A stretch of 64,000 bases of DNA from Acanthacorydalis orientalis. Its lineage: Eukaryota > Arthropoda > Insecta > Megaloptera > Corydalidae. This document shows, in pieces, positions 1-34,947 of this stretch (its first letter is position 1; each line of letters starts with the position of its first letter). A program made the position numbers and the translations under genes. Location: assembly GCA_034766995.1 (NCBI GenBank), contig CM068319.1, positions 25,651,459 to 25,715,458 of the forward strand. The letters run 5' to 3'. Below the pieces are notes generated by a model. It saw only the letters and a program-made list of their open reading frames with translations, had not been told where the DNA came from and made no database searches.

Positions 1-266
1 GAAAAGTTGATTAAATTCTATTCTTTATTTCAATAAAGATTTTCTAAATTTTAAATGAGACTATAAGTATTAATCTTTCAGTACACAAATTTTCGACTTA
101 TAATGAATTGTTATAACTTTATAAACATGTACTTTAGAAAATATTTTTAAATTAATAATTGCGATTCGATTACTTCTCTTTAATTTTTATTCGGTATTTG
201 TTAATTCATTAGTAAAATAGTAATTATTCACATAATACAACCTTTTCACATATAAATATAATAAAT

Positions 267-268
<2 letters not shown>

Positions 269-315
<47 letters not shown>

Positions 316-335
316 GTATATGTATATATATATAT
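269..335. repeat. (TA)n microsatellite with TATG variants
   Basis: An uninterrupted TA run passes into a TATATG-interrupted tail. It lies in intergenic DNA. Confidence 0.95.
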
Positions 336-3300
336 TAGTCAAAAGTTATACTTTAAAGATGCATTGTTATTTATGACAGGATTTGATACATTACTCATAA
401 AGGAAACAAAACCACAATGTCACCCGCGTTTATCATTTTAAGTGGAAAAGTAAATTATGTAATGAGTAATAAACTTTTGATTCAGTCTGCCGTGTCTTTA
501 AATTATTATTGCGTCGATGTACTGCGGAATTATCTCTTCAGAGAAATATTCCAATCATATATTTTAATGTAAAAGTTTTACATTCGAACAATGTGATTTT
601 CTTAACATATTAAGCGGAATGTTGTTACTGTTTATGACAACGTTTAAAGTTTCAAGTCAAAATAAATATTTTATTTACCACCAATTTCTCTTTAAATTAT
701 TAACTGATTGATTTATGTAACAGTTCTTGTTTACAGTCTTTCCAGTTAGTGGCCGAGTTATTTATATTATTTATAGTTGATATTCTCTTTTGTCATCAAT
801 AACATTATTATTGACAAACAACAATGTTGTTGTGATATTCGTAACTGAGAGAGTTACTAATTACATCCATCAATTTAATCTTTGAAGACTTACTTTTTAA
901 ATAAATACCTTTTTCAGATTGTTTCAATTTGGATAACTCATGATTAAATATTAATATTTGTGATAAAATTTATATGGTGGCTAAGAGTAATGTTTCTGGA
1001 TAATATAAGAATGCTATAAAATTGAAAGAATCATTTGAATGTAGAGATAATAAAATATTTTTTTTATATTTCCATTATAAAGAAAATTGACTTAACACTA
1101 AATACAAAAAACGGATTATTCCATGAAATAATCATTCAATAAAATTAAATCAGAAGTTTTTATACGTACTTATTTTTCTTTCTCGATTTATATTTCTTGA
1201 ATTACTTGAATTATTTGCTTGCTGTGTTTACTTATATTTATTGTCTATTTACACTTGTGTTTCTGGTTATTCGATTTGAAATTTTGTGATGACTTTTTAC
1301 ACTATAAAAGCTTACTTAAATATTTTATATTAATGAGACTAGAAAACTAGATTAGTATGTGAGGTTCTAATAGTATTTATAAAACTCATAATATCGAACA
1401 AATGCGGAAAAAAGTAAGTGAAATGATGAAAGAACTTGGGTAATGAAGTTTATCAAAAAGATAACGATTTACAACATTGGCCTGTCGTTTTAAATTATTT
1501 AATACGTTTTGAGCATGGAAAGATTTTTAAAAAAATGTGTGTTTCTTTCTTTTCAAATAAAAATGTTCACAAACATAAAAGTAAGGTAGAAAATTAAACA
1601 AATGATGTGAAGAAATATTCAATTATCAATAGAGGCCTGAGAGTCTGGAACGAATTTGTCTTGCATTCTGCAACCATTCACGTCTCCTATATCTACCTTC
1701 ACTAAATGAATAAAGCGAGGAACATTCTTCATATCATTAAGTTCAGACAGAAACTCGTACCTCAGGTTTGATTTGTTCTAAACAGACATGTTATTATTCT
1801 AATTATAATGGGCACACAGAAAGGTAAAACAATAACAGTTACTTACATTAATCAAAAAAATATGGAAAAATATGTTTAGAATTTTTTTCTATTAATAAAA
1901 ATAATTTTAGATTTTATTTCGATCGATTAAATTTTACCTACAGCTTACTAAATAATTATAATTAATATTTTAAATAATAAACAGAGAAATATTAAGATCA
2001 TTAACAAATATTTAGTTATATTCAACATGAAATTAGGTTATATAATTAATTTTTGAAAAATGTCGATAAAGAATTTTGATTAAAAATTATATATATATAC
2101 ACTAACTTAAAAAACAAACTGAAAGGTAATATTCAAATCATTTTTTTTAAATTCTATTATTTTATTTAAAATGTTAATAGAAGATATAAGTAATAGAAGT
2201 ATTTAGAATACTTAAATTCAAATAAATAAAAAAACGCGACAAATAAAAGAGCTACTACCATATATTATAAATACAATTAATTTTCTTATGTAGGTAATTT
2301 CAAAAAGTTGTGTATACATTTTAGAAATGATAATTTTATAATAATTTTCAAGATAGTTCTACCAGACTTGATGATTATACACGGGAGTTATTTACTGCTT
2401 CTATTGACTTATAATCCATTAAATAGAGGAAGAGAGGTATAATAAAAATAGTTTTAAATTAGAACCCCAATTGAGATTTATGTTCAGAGTGTGGTGTTTC
2501 GATATGTAGGTATATGTGAAGGTTTCAGCTCTGTAGCTTTCGGTTCGAACACAATGACCTCGAAGAACGTTAAATTATATACATATATGTATTCTTCGAC
2601 CGTGCAAAATATTGTTTTTCGATATAGATGAAAAGTCGTTCCGCAAATAGGTATGTTCTATTACCTCAAGATAAATAAAATTATACCTGGAACAGTACAT
2701 ATTAGTTTTTGTATAGTTTTAATATATATACGATTTTGTTAGGGTATAATTGAGAATGCTTTATGATTTATATGATATGAATGTTACATTACAAAAGAAT
2801 TTTAAACCGTTACAAAAGCCGAGAGTTCTGGAATGTTTTCTTAAGGGATATTTTAGTAGCTATCTATATGTTATAGCTATTTTGTTTTATACTGAATTGA
2901 TTTAATTAAATTGTAAGAGGAGATCGTATTTGATAATTATTACAAATAATATTTTTTTTTCGATATGAATAATTGAATAATATATAAGACATTTTCAAAA
3001 TGTAAAATCGAATAAAATGTCTGAATGCAATTTCAGATTATATATTTTCATTTTATTCGAGTGATATAAAACTATAATGTTAGTACTAATAGAAAAATAT
3101 TTTTAGTTTTAAAACTAGTTCGAAACTATTGTCACCTTTGACAATCACTTCAACCCCAATTCACTGATTTTTGCAGCTGCCGGTCTGTACCAAGCAGCTT
3201 GCGTACTAGAAATGTTTTTTTCACTAGGTACTATTTTTAGTTGCGATAATTCTATAGAATTTAATGAAGTTAAATAATCGTTGTGTTTCAAAATTAATAC

Positions 3301-4515
3301 CAGCAGTAAATAATATGTCTTGTCAATTAAATAATATAAATGGGAAAAAATAATTTGATAAACAATTAGCGACACACAGTTATAATTTATAAGTATGATT
3401 GGAAAAAAAATTAATCGTCTACTAAATGATTATTGCTGTTTTCCTAGAATCATTCGTATAGAAAAGTATATAAATTTTTTATCATAAAAACGAGTTTTAT
3501 ATGATTATATAAGAATGGAAGTTTAATAATTATCACATAATTACAGACATAGTAGAGGGTTAATCTATTTTACTGTTTCTACTTCTTTGTTAGATTTCCT
3601 TTCTTTTTATCAATCCTGTTCTCTCTATTGTTCTTGGAGTTTATTTTCTATTATTAACATGTATCTCGAATTAGATCTCCTATGTCTGTTGTGATCTCGT
3701 GTCTTGCTTTTCGGTTTATCTAGGGAAAAATTCAAAAAATCTGGAACACATATTAATCGCGTTGAAAATGTATACAAGTTTACTATAATTTATATTCAAG
3801 TTGCTTGTAAATATTAATATAAAACTTTTTTCAAGAAAAATATAAATCAGTACTTTTTTCTAAACAAACAATTTTTATAATCTACTTAGTTAATACATTT
3901 TCGATTCGTATTAAATGAATACAATTTGTGAACATGTAAGTTTCTCCAAAATGACATTTCACTGTCTTTTTAGGACGGGAAATCTCGAAAATTCTGATTG
4001 TATTCATCATTTATTTCCTCTCAAACAGTTTTTAAAAACAAATACAATTTAAAATAGCACTTTTATGTACTTTATTTATAGTATAGGATTTTTTTCCTCC
4101 GAAAGAAAGAAGTTTCATTACTTTCTCAAGATCAACAATTTTCAAAACTATAATAATTTAATATTCGTCTCGAAAGACATATAAGATAACAATTTATCAA
4201 TACAATGCGTACATATCTTTAAATAAGCCATGCATATTAATCGTTAGGACCAAACACAAAAACATTGATGTTCCATTGCGAAAAGAAACTAATTTGAATA
4301 CAATATAAACACATTATTTTAACAATGTTCTACTGCAACATTATTATTAATGAATACCAATGGGATTTATTGTGAAAAGGCAAATGTCTGGTGATAATTA
4401 AAAAAAAACTTCGTTGGTCTGATGTGTTCTTTTTGTTTGCTATTCAACCACATAAATATAAATAACTGTGTGAATTTTATCTACGCATACATGAACATGT
4501 TTGTCATATTAATTC

Positions 4516-4518
<3 letters not shown>

Positions 4519-4575
<57 letters not shown>
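4519..4575. repeat. (TA)n microsatellite
   Basis: Pure TA run of about 57 bp. Its YIYI-type translation is an artefact. Confidence 0.95.
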
Positions 4576-4579
<4 letters not shown>

Positions 4580-4660
4580 GAAGTATGTTTATTTAGTCCA
4601 GCATATCAACAAAGATGGATCATTTACTGAATAAGTAAATAGGAAAATAAAAATAGGATG

Positions 4661-4906
4661 GAGCTCATTTGGACAAATTCAAATTCAAAAACATTTTATT
4701 GATAATAAATTTAGGCACATGGCCTTATGGGGGCAGTTATTGCTTAAAAACTATTATGGTGCCTTTACCGTTACCGGTACTTATCCGCAGTTCCTAATTG
4801 ATAATTGTGTGATGTGATACTTGAATTTTTTTAATTGTCTTTAAATGTCTGTCATGTCCCGGATTTTTTTCTTTAAAAAAAAACCGGGAGTAGAACTCAT
4901 TTGGAC
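4661..4906. repeat. segment bounded by 14-bp direct repeats, with internal hairpin
   Basis: The 14-mer GAGCTCATTTGGAC (4661-4674) recurs as GAACTCATTTGGAC (4893-4906), bounding about 230 bp. Just inside the right copy, near 4857-4890, CCCGG and CCGGG flank complementary T-rich and A-rich runs and could form a strong hairpin. This could be a small inserted element or a repeat relic. I do not recognise a family. Confidence 0.35.
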
Positions 4907-4965
4907 GAAACGCCTTGATATTTAAATCAACAACCCCACTCTTTTTTAAAGAAAAATGACGAATG

Positions 4966-5315
4966 TACACTACCAGTCGTTACTTGGCAACGAAACATTG
5001 GTGTTTAACGCCCAGATCATTCAGAGACTCCAAACAACACAGAGAAGAATGGAAAAGCGCATGTTAGGAATAACAAGAAGAGATAGCAAAAGAATAGAAT
5101 GGATACGAAAATAGATAGGGGTCAGTAATAAGAAGAGTGAAGAGTCTGAAGTGGAAATGGGCAAGGCATGTTGTAAGAAGAGAAGACAACCGATGGACAA
5201 CAGAAAATATTAACTGGGAACCAAGGAATATAAAAAGACCAAGAAAGAGACCAATGAACATGTGGGATAAGGAAATCAAAATTTTTATTAGAAATCAGTA
5301 GAAAAGAAAGGCATT

Positions 5316-5318
<3 letters not shown>
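4966..5318 (+). mobile_element. non-LTR retrotransposon (LINE) 3' fragment, copy A
   Basis: Joining frames by eye gives the C-terminal part of an endonuclease/reverse-transcriptase polyprotein common in arthropods. Recognisable pieces are RRMEKRMLGITRRD, SLKWKWARHVVRREDNRWTT and MWDKEIKIFIRNQ. At least one frameshift and two in-frame stops (after EWIRK and after FIRNQ) show it is dead. The 5' part, with endonuclease and RT core, is absent. The 3' end stops abruptly after GCATTCAAT, where a (TA)n tract begins; copy C continues past that point with unique LINE sequence. Copies B and C in inx1 intron 1 are the same family. The exact clade is not determined. Confidence 0.75.
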
Positions 5319-5375
<57 letters not shown>

Positions 5376-5402
5376 GTATATATATGTATGTGTGTGTGTG
5401 TG
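5319..5402. repeat. compound (TA)n/(TG)n microsatellite
   Basis: TA run, then TATATG variants, then a TG run. It directly replaces the 3' tail of LINE copy A. Confidence 0.95.
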
Positions 5403-5619
5403 TTGTTGTATTACAAGAAAACTATGAATAATACACGGGAAGCAGTATTTTAAATTATATTGTGATTAAACCAAATACGTAATTGGAAAATGATAAACAT
5501 TGCTTCCTATTTACTTGTTATAAAATAAAGTGAATTTTAAAATTTTTATTTCATACAGTTATCTACACAAGTGGTTATCATTGTTTTTATTTTCTATATT
5601 TATATGTTTAATCACATGC

Positions 5620-5622
<3 letters not shown>

Positions 5623-5681
<59 letters not shown>
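5623..5681. repeat. (TA)n microsatellite
   Basis: Pure TA run in intergenic DNA. Confidence 0.95.
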
Positions 5682-5683
<2 letters not shown>

Positions 5684-6368
5684 TTTTTGCAAACGTGATA
5701 GATTTTTTAAGTATTAAATCAGAATCTACCAGTGATCTGACCTTATTTGTAAATACTACCTATCACTACCTATTATGGTTGTCCAATTCCTTGTCGAGCA
5801 TGATAATAAGACTGGCTGATTTAAAATCAGTTCAAGTGAATTAATGTGCAGAAATGTTATAAAGTTTGAATTAAAATATACGATATTATTATTGTTACAA
5901 ATGCATTTATGCTGTTATTAAAAATCGTAAATCAAAGACAAATGTCATACGCGGAATTTCAACTTTAATCATTAAGCACTATATGTGAATCGTATAAAAC
6001 TCGAAAAATTAATTAAATCTACTTTTAAATGAATGAATAAGTTTATCAGCACTGATTTCAACATCGAATGTTTTGATATTAGATTCATGCTCTATTTATT
6101 CTAATTCAATGACGGTTATTCAATGCGTCGTTCTGTTTGTTTTTTTTTCTAAGAAAACAATTATGATCCTTGTATATCGATATAGACTAAGCTGATTGAT
6201 CTCTATTGTATTCTTTTAAGAGTTGTCTTTCATAACGTTTCTGATCTTTAATCAACGTTAATTAAAACTAAAGCATATTTATGAAAAATTAATCTAGTTA
6301 CTTTAACGACGTTTTAAATTTATAGCTTTTGTTCATGAAAGAATAATTTAAATTGATTTTAATTTAAT

Positions 6369-6369
6369 A

Positions 6370-6411
<42 letters not shown>
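6369..6411. repeat. (TA)n microsatellite
   Basis: TA run, preceded by CATA units, abutting the GC-rich insert that starts at about 6412. Confidence 0.95.
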
Positions 6412-6480
6412 AGACTAGAGGGCTTCGCCCCCTGCTCGCTTGTTCTTACAACCCCCGGGCTTGCTGCGCTCGCCCACTTG
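6412..6480. repeat. GC-rich insert between two (TA)n tracts
   Basis: A short island, strikingly GC-rich for this window, with GGGCTTCGCCCCCTGCTCGC and CCCCCGGGCTTGCTGCGCTCG. The words GGGCTTCGCCC and GCTGCGCTCGC suggest short self-pairing. It resembles the GC-rich ends of some dispersed animal repeats, but I cannot name the element. It may belong with the minus-strand remnant just to its right. Confidence 0.45.
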
Positions 6481-6502
6481 TCATCGAATTTATTGTGGAT
6501 AA

Positions 6503-6509
<7 letters not shown>

Positions 6510-6560
<51 letters not shown>
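6510..6560. repeat. (TA)n microsatellite
   Basis: TA run separating the GC-rich insert from the minus-strand coding remnant. Confidence 0.95.
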
Positions 6561-6562
<2 letters not shown>

Positions 6563-6563
<1 letters not shown>

Positions 6564-7097
6564 CTCAAAATGTACATCTAAATTTCGTATGGATGTACAG
6601 ATGATAGAAACTTTTCCATTTCCTATCGCTACTGCCCTGTTTGCTGTTTTATCAGTAGTCATATTTCATATTCATTCGCTCAATTCATACTGTTTGTACT
6701 CAAGATTTTTTGCAATAGTCTCATTTCCTCCTGCTACATATTTCATATATGTTGATGTGATATATTCATATATTATAAATCCTGATTAATTCCATTTTAA
6801 TACATGTCGCAAACCGTTCTGATGTTATTTTTTGAAATTACTTAACGTCTGTTTCTTTTTCGCTTTTATCATTTTTATTTTCTAATTTGTTTATTTCTTG
6901 TTTAAACTTCAGATAGTGATTTCTGATCTGTGGTGATCCATTTCGATTACTATCAGTATTTTTATCTTTTGCGCAGTGTCCAGAAATCGCGACCATTCCT
7001 TAACAAATGTTTGCATAGATCCTCGACTGATATCTTTTTCATATTTTTTGATATCATTGAGCTCACCATATAGAATGAAAGTAATAGCTGTTCTAAT
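6563..7097 (-). pseudogene. decayed coding remnant, unidentified
   Basis: Read on the minus strand, several adjacent blocks look protein-like rather than random. About 7097-6967 gives YGELNDIKKYEKDISRGS then TFVKEWSRFLDTAQK. About 6965-6847 gives SPQIRNHYLKFKQEINKL and ends at a stop. About 6762-6682 gives TSTYMKYVAGGNETIAKNLE. 6662-6563 gives MTTDKTANRAVAIGNGKV. Blocks are separated by frameshifts and stops, and codons in the first block are richer in G and C than the surroundings. I do not recognise the family; a transposon or viral-origin relic, or a dead host gene, are all possible. Confidence 0.35.
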
Positions 7098-7232
7098 ATA
7101 TTTTCACTTCTTATTTCTTTTTCAATTATTGCTCACAATTACTTTCAAAATGTTTACTTGGCCTGCCAATTTCCTCATAATTATATCTATTCACAAAATT
7201 TTATTTAGTTGTTCTTATAGACTCATTGTCAG

Positions 7233-7264
7233 TTACATTAGTCACTTAAAACTGACTAATGTAA
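7233..7264. repeat. perfect 12-bp inverted repeat (hairpin)
   Basis: TTACATTAGTCA and its exact reverse complement TGACTAATGTAA are separated by 8 nt. No gene or terminator context explains it. Confidence 0.6.
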
Positions 7265-8599
7265 ATGAAGAGTAAACATTATGGTTAAATTCGCTTTATA
7301 AATATTGAAAACCGTGATATATTTTATATTAAAATGCAATATAAACATTATGGTATTTTGAAATAAAAATACTATGATAGTTAGAAGTTTATTTTATTTT
7401 TATAAACTAATTTAAATGTTACACATATTACCAAGTCACAAATCATTTAAGAAATTACTTTAATTAGAAATTATGATTTTTCTCTTTATTGATCAAAAAA
7501 TACTCGCTATCGTTAATTAAACGAGCATACAAATCATATATTTTGAAATTTCAATTTCTTTTATATAAACATTAACAAAATAAAGAATAATACGTACTGT
7601 GTCTATATTTTTATCAAATTACACATATGCTGTATTGAAATATCTTCTTAATATCTATAATTATGAACTAATTAGAGTTTAATATTTAACTTACCTATTG
7701 AAATATTTTTTTTAATGTGTTTTCGTAGTTGCTACTGTTATTATGTTTTTCCACAACCAATTTAATCTCAAAATCATATTTAACTAACGTTTCTAAATTT
7801 CGAGACTATGATAATTGGAAGTACTCTTAGAATATCATAATCTTAAGAAATCTAACAAATACAAGCTTCCTGAAAATGAACCCGGAACTGATTGTAGAAT
7901 AGTAGCAATAACAAAAGTAGTACGTTAAACAATACAAAAATGGAGATGAATAGAACTGATTTTTTATTATTGATATTTTTATTTTTAGAATTCAATAAAT
8001 GTTCAATATTTAAATCAATATAATTTTAACACTTTTATCAGTCATTTATTCATGTTGATAATAATGATTCTGAGATATTTCTTATATTCTTTGCATACTT
8101 TTCTTATTAGAAATTATTATGATCTTTTATCAAACAATATATTTATTTTTTATTAAGTCGATCAATTACTAAATTCAGTTTTTATATAATTTTATACTGT
8201 TTATTTTATTGATGTCGTACTTGACTTTTACATACAATATTGATTATATTTGTCGTTTTGTATGACGATATAAATTTTGTTGACTTATTTTACGCTGTAA
8301 AAAATATTTTATGTTGATATCTTTTTTTATATATTATTATATGGTTCTTTTTCGTTAATTTACATTTTAAGTATTTTAGAAGAAAGTATCAAAGCTTATT
8401 TCAATATAAACTAAATATTCATTGTAATATAAATGTAAACTAAAAATTATAACAGTTTATTTTTGATACATTGTGAAACTGCAGTTTATATGCCTGTTTC
8501 ACTGTTGCTAAAAGTATATTTATTTACATTGTTTATTTTTCGTTTACAACCGACTAACTTATTATTTTAAGGGTTTTATTAGTTCCTGATCAGTCCGGT

Positions 8600-9383
8600 T
8601 TGTTGTTCTAACTTTCTAATAGAATGTTTCGTAGGTAATAAGATCTGTAATTCAAGTTTCAACCGAAATCAGTGCAAGATCTTCGAATACGAAGCATCCA
8701 TCCATTATGTTACTTTTTCATGTCGCTGTACGATTTCTAACGTAACAATACGTTTGTGTAATAGAGGGGATGTTATAACCATTACCACAGATGTCTGTTT
8801 CCTAGCAACCGTACTGTAATCGTACTCGCTAGGGGGTATCGTTCACAAGGAGGGGAACGACTTCAACAGTGTGGCGGGACGTACGGGGGCATCGAGCCAG
8901 TAGCACTTTGTAACTAACATTAACTAGAGAGATGCTAGTATAGTGGCCAGCCAAAGCAATAACAAAACATAAGAAATACGCACAAAAATAAAAAAAAATT
9001 CGTCGTATAAAAATTGTCGTTCGTTTGTAAATCTTCATCAGTAGTATTTCGTATTTGGTTTGCACGCTCGTGCGATGTTTAAATATTTGTCGAAGAATCC
9101 TGATCAAAAGGCGCGACATGCAAAATGATTAATCTTTTTATGTATGAATGCACGTAAGAGTACATTGTAATTGTGAATGTGTTGTTTTTCAAATTGCTGA
9201 CAGCGAACAGTGCGAGTTTTTTATGTCAATGACACAATTGCATATTCAGTTGTGAATAAAATATAGTGTCTCTCATCTGATGTCACAGCGAGACAGTCTG
9301 TTTCTAAAATATTTCGCCGTTTAGTTATACGTTGTGTTTGTGCTGTGAAGTAAAAATAAATAAAAACAAACAATTAAATCGAA
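8600..9383 (+). promoter_or_regulatory. inx1 5' flank / 5' UTR region
   Basis: The 700-odd bases before the inx1 ATG are clearly less AT-rich than the rest of the window and have many CpG steps, for instance around 8830-8900 and 9060-9120. There is no (AT)n tract here. This is where promoter and 5' UTR are expected. I cannot fix the transcription start or say whether a non-coding first exon exists. A 96-codon minus-strand open frame across 8829-9119 has no recognisable similarity and is probably incidental. Confidence 0.4.
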
Positions 9384-32496
<23,113 letters not shown>

Positions 32497-32651
32497 GATA
32501 TGTTCAGTTGAATATGTTTTTATTTAAAGATTTAGTTTAATTTCGTTCTTCACTGCATGTTATTATTCTCAGAATTTTTACTCGAATAATTTTATTTTAT
32601 GTAAGGATGTTTTATCATGCAACACAAAATGAACAAAAATTTATAAATAAA
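32497..32651 (+). terminator. inx1 3' UTR and poly(A) signal
   Basis: AT-rich 3' UTR with AATAAA at 32646-32651, about 150 nt after the stop. Confidence 0.55.
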
Positions 32652-34335
32652 AGATGTAGACGTTGACAAAGGAACTATCAATTTATTTATAAATACTGGA
32701 TATCAATAATAGAATCTCATTTTTAGATTTTGTATGTTACATTTATGTTTAGTTGAATTTTTCACTATTAGCGAGTATTTATTGACTTTCATTCATTTGA
32801 AAGTATTAAATAATGTTGAATTCTCTCATTATTACAATCCATTTATTAATATTCTAATATGGTGCAAATAATACTCTTTTTAACAATCAAATGAAAGGAT
32901 ATATAATATAAAATATTTTTTTACTATATTCATATCATTAAATTAACTAATCAAATATTATCATGGGTATCATGTTAAGAAATAAAGAATCTGAAAAAGA
33001 CTGAGAATGCCATAATTTAATCCTGATTTTATTTTACTGTAATTGATGAAATACAAGTCTTTGAAGACCTTCAAAATTATATTGTGAAAATTAAAATACG
33101 CTCAAATCTTTTCAGTATGCAATAATAAATTAAGTGTTTTACATATGAGATGATTGAACTAAAGTGGATAATTTAAATAAACAATAGCAATAATCATTAT
33201 CATTATTATGTATTATTATTATTTTTATTTTACTATTATTATTACTATTATTTTTAGTAGTAGTATTAGTTTTACTGTGATTAATATAAAAATGTATTTG
33301 AATTAATGCATTTTAGTAACGCAGACTGCCAATTGGAATAAAGAAAATAGTTGATATATTAAATGACAATAAATTAATATTGCAACTACATTTATGTGTC
33401 ATGAAATACACTTAATATATAATAACTAGTAGTATTCATGTACTATGCAGTTTTGTGCATTGTTAGTATTTGATCTAATAAACGTAATATGTTTGTTCCT
33501 CATAAAATTAAGTGTTGTGAGATTTTTATACTAGTGACAGTTTGTATCTGAGAATCATTCCAAATAAATAGTATTTTCACACATAAATGTAATTTTATTT
33601 GAAGTCTTATTGTGCAAATTTTTTTTGTAATAAAATATTTAATGAATCTCAATGAGTCTCAAAAACAATAATGGTATTTCATAGAATAAATTTTTATTAT
33701 TATATTAGTTATTTTCTTTGTATAATATTATTTTTATTTTAATAAATTTATAAAATATCAAATGTTGACGTTTTTGTTTGAATCATTTCATAAAAATATA
33801 CAAGTCTATGTTTAAGATGTTTCACAATTTGAAATGTTTATTGTTACTTCTTTTGTTTCAGTAATCATTATTGAAGCAATGAACAGGAATATACAAATAT
33901 AATGGTCATGATATTAACGAATTTAGTAATGTATAAAAAAAATCCGTTATTAAAGTTCTGTTGTAATAAACAAAGGTTAGTATTCTGTTCTGTACTTTTT
34001 AAAAATAAAATCGTTATAATTAACTGACGATTTTATGAGGTTATGTTTGTATGAAATTATAAAACAAATACAAATATATCTCCCACCAAATCTGAAAATT
34101 TTCATAAACGTCATGTATTATATTTTATAATAATGAGAATATATTTTTAATCTGTTTGAATTTGCTATTAAATATATTATTTTTAATATATGTTTTAAAT
34201 TGTATTTTAGTATGTTTTGTTTAGGAAATATTTCAGTTTGTTTTTTTGTACTGATTCAATATAATATTTAGGGATAATAATTGAAAAAAATAAAAATTAC
34301 AAACTGAAAAATATTTGTTTCATTATATATGTATA

Positions 34336-34419
<84 letters not shown>

Positions 34420-34485
34420 TATATACATGTGTGTGTGTATACCGCAGAAAGTATTTTACATGTTTTAAGTGATTTATTTTTATAG
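32652..34485. other. inx1 downstream region, or intron to an alternative last exon
   Basis: AT-rich and free of recognisable genes. A stretch of ATT/ATTATT-type low complexity lies around 33190-33270 and a (TA)n tract at 34339-34416. If the alternative exon at 34486 is real, 32480-34485 is a 2,006-nt intron. Confidence 0.5.
34339..34440. repeat. (TA)n microsatellite with TG tail
   Basis: TA run of about 78 bp followed by GAATATATAC and a short GT run. It ends about 45 bp before the candidate alternative inx1 exon. Confidence 0.95.
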
Positions 34486-34544
34486 GTAAACAAGAATTAG
34501 AAATGTTAAAGAATTCAACTTCAACTGAGGATATGTACGGTTAG
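34486..34544 (+). CDS. inx1: candidate alternative last exon of inx1
   Basis: A pyrimidine-rich acceptor (TTTTTATAG at 34477-34485) opens a short frame coding [18 protein letters not shown] before TAG. If exon 4 is cut at the GT at 32480, it leaves one base (A). Joined to the GT that starts this exon it makes AGT (Ser), so the phase fits exactly and the last codon stays Ser in both forms. The tail becomes ...ETNAS followed by those 18 residues, giving a 376-residue protein instead of 362. AATAAA follows 63 nt after the stop. It is short and untested; chance agreement of phase and signals cannot be excluded. Confidence 0.4.
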
Positions 34545-34606
34545 TAAATTTTTGAATTGAGTTACAAATTATTGTTTTGTTTTTTAATAAGTTTTATAAA
34601 GTTGAC

Positions 34607-34612
34607 AATAAA
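34607..34612 (+). terminator. poly(A) signal after the candidate alternative inx1 exon
   Basis: AATAAA followed by a T-rich stretch, 63 nt after the TAG at 34542-34544. In such AT-rich DNA this hexamer is common, so it is only supporting evidence. Confidence 0.35.
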
Positions 34613-34851
34613 GATTTTTTAATTCATTTTTAAAAAATACATTGTTCTAGAGTGTTACTTTGTTTGTATGTTCATTAGAAAATACTTATGAATCGAAATA
34701 AAAATATTCGTAAGAATATGTGTATATATTAAATCAAAACGTTTAAATATTTTTTGAATAATTTATCTATCATAATTTATCTATATAAATTATTGAAAAG
34801 TAAGTAATATTACTTTTTGCAGATAGTTTCTTCAATAAATTTGTAAATAGG

Positions 34852-34853
<2 letters not shown>

Positions 34854-34882
<29 letters not shown>

Positions 34883-34907
34883 TGTATGTATGTATGTATG
34901 TATATAC

Positions 34908-34946
<39 letters not shown>
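34854..34946. repeat. compound (TATG)n(TA)n microsatellite
   Basis: About a dozen tandem TATG units followed by a TA run. Confidence 0.95.

Positions 34947-34947
<1 letters not shown>

Larger units (their letters stand above)
1..8560. other. intergenic region upstream of inx1
   Basis: AT-rich intergenic DNA with no host gene that I can support. It carries (AT)n tracts near 0.27, 4.52, 5.32, 5.62, 6.37 and 6.51 kb, a LINE fragment at 4.97-5.32 kb, a GC-rich insert at 6.41-6.48 kb and a decayed minus-strand coding remnant at about 6.56-7.10 kb. These are listed separately. From 7.3 to 8.6 kb I see only low-complexity AT-rich sequence. Confidence 0.6.

Noticed and set aside
4422..4634. Open frame rich in IYIYIY on the + strand (and similar ones at 5530, 6348, 6478, 21707, 37036, 38040, 47861, 56844, 62375-62659)
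   Set aside because: These are translations of (TA)n tracts, which are open in several frames. They have no homology and no gene signals.
4893..4920. GGACGAAACGCC as a complete hammerhead ribozyme
   Set aside because: It matches the GAAAC half of the core, but no CUGANGA with a matching stem precedes it.
8829..9119. 96-codon minus-strand open frame in the inx1 5' flank
   Set aside because: No family similarity that I recognise, and its composition fits a non-coding promoter or 5' UTR region read in reverse.
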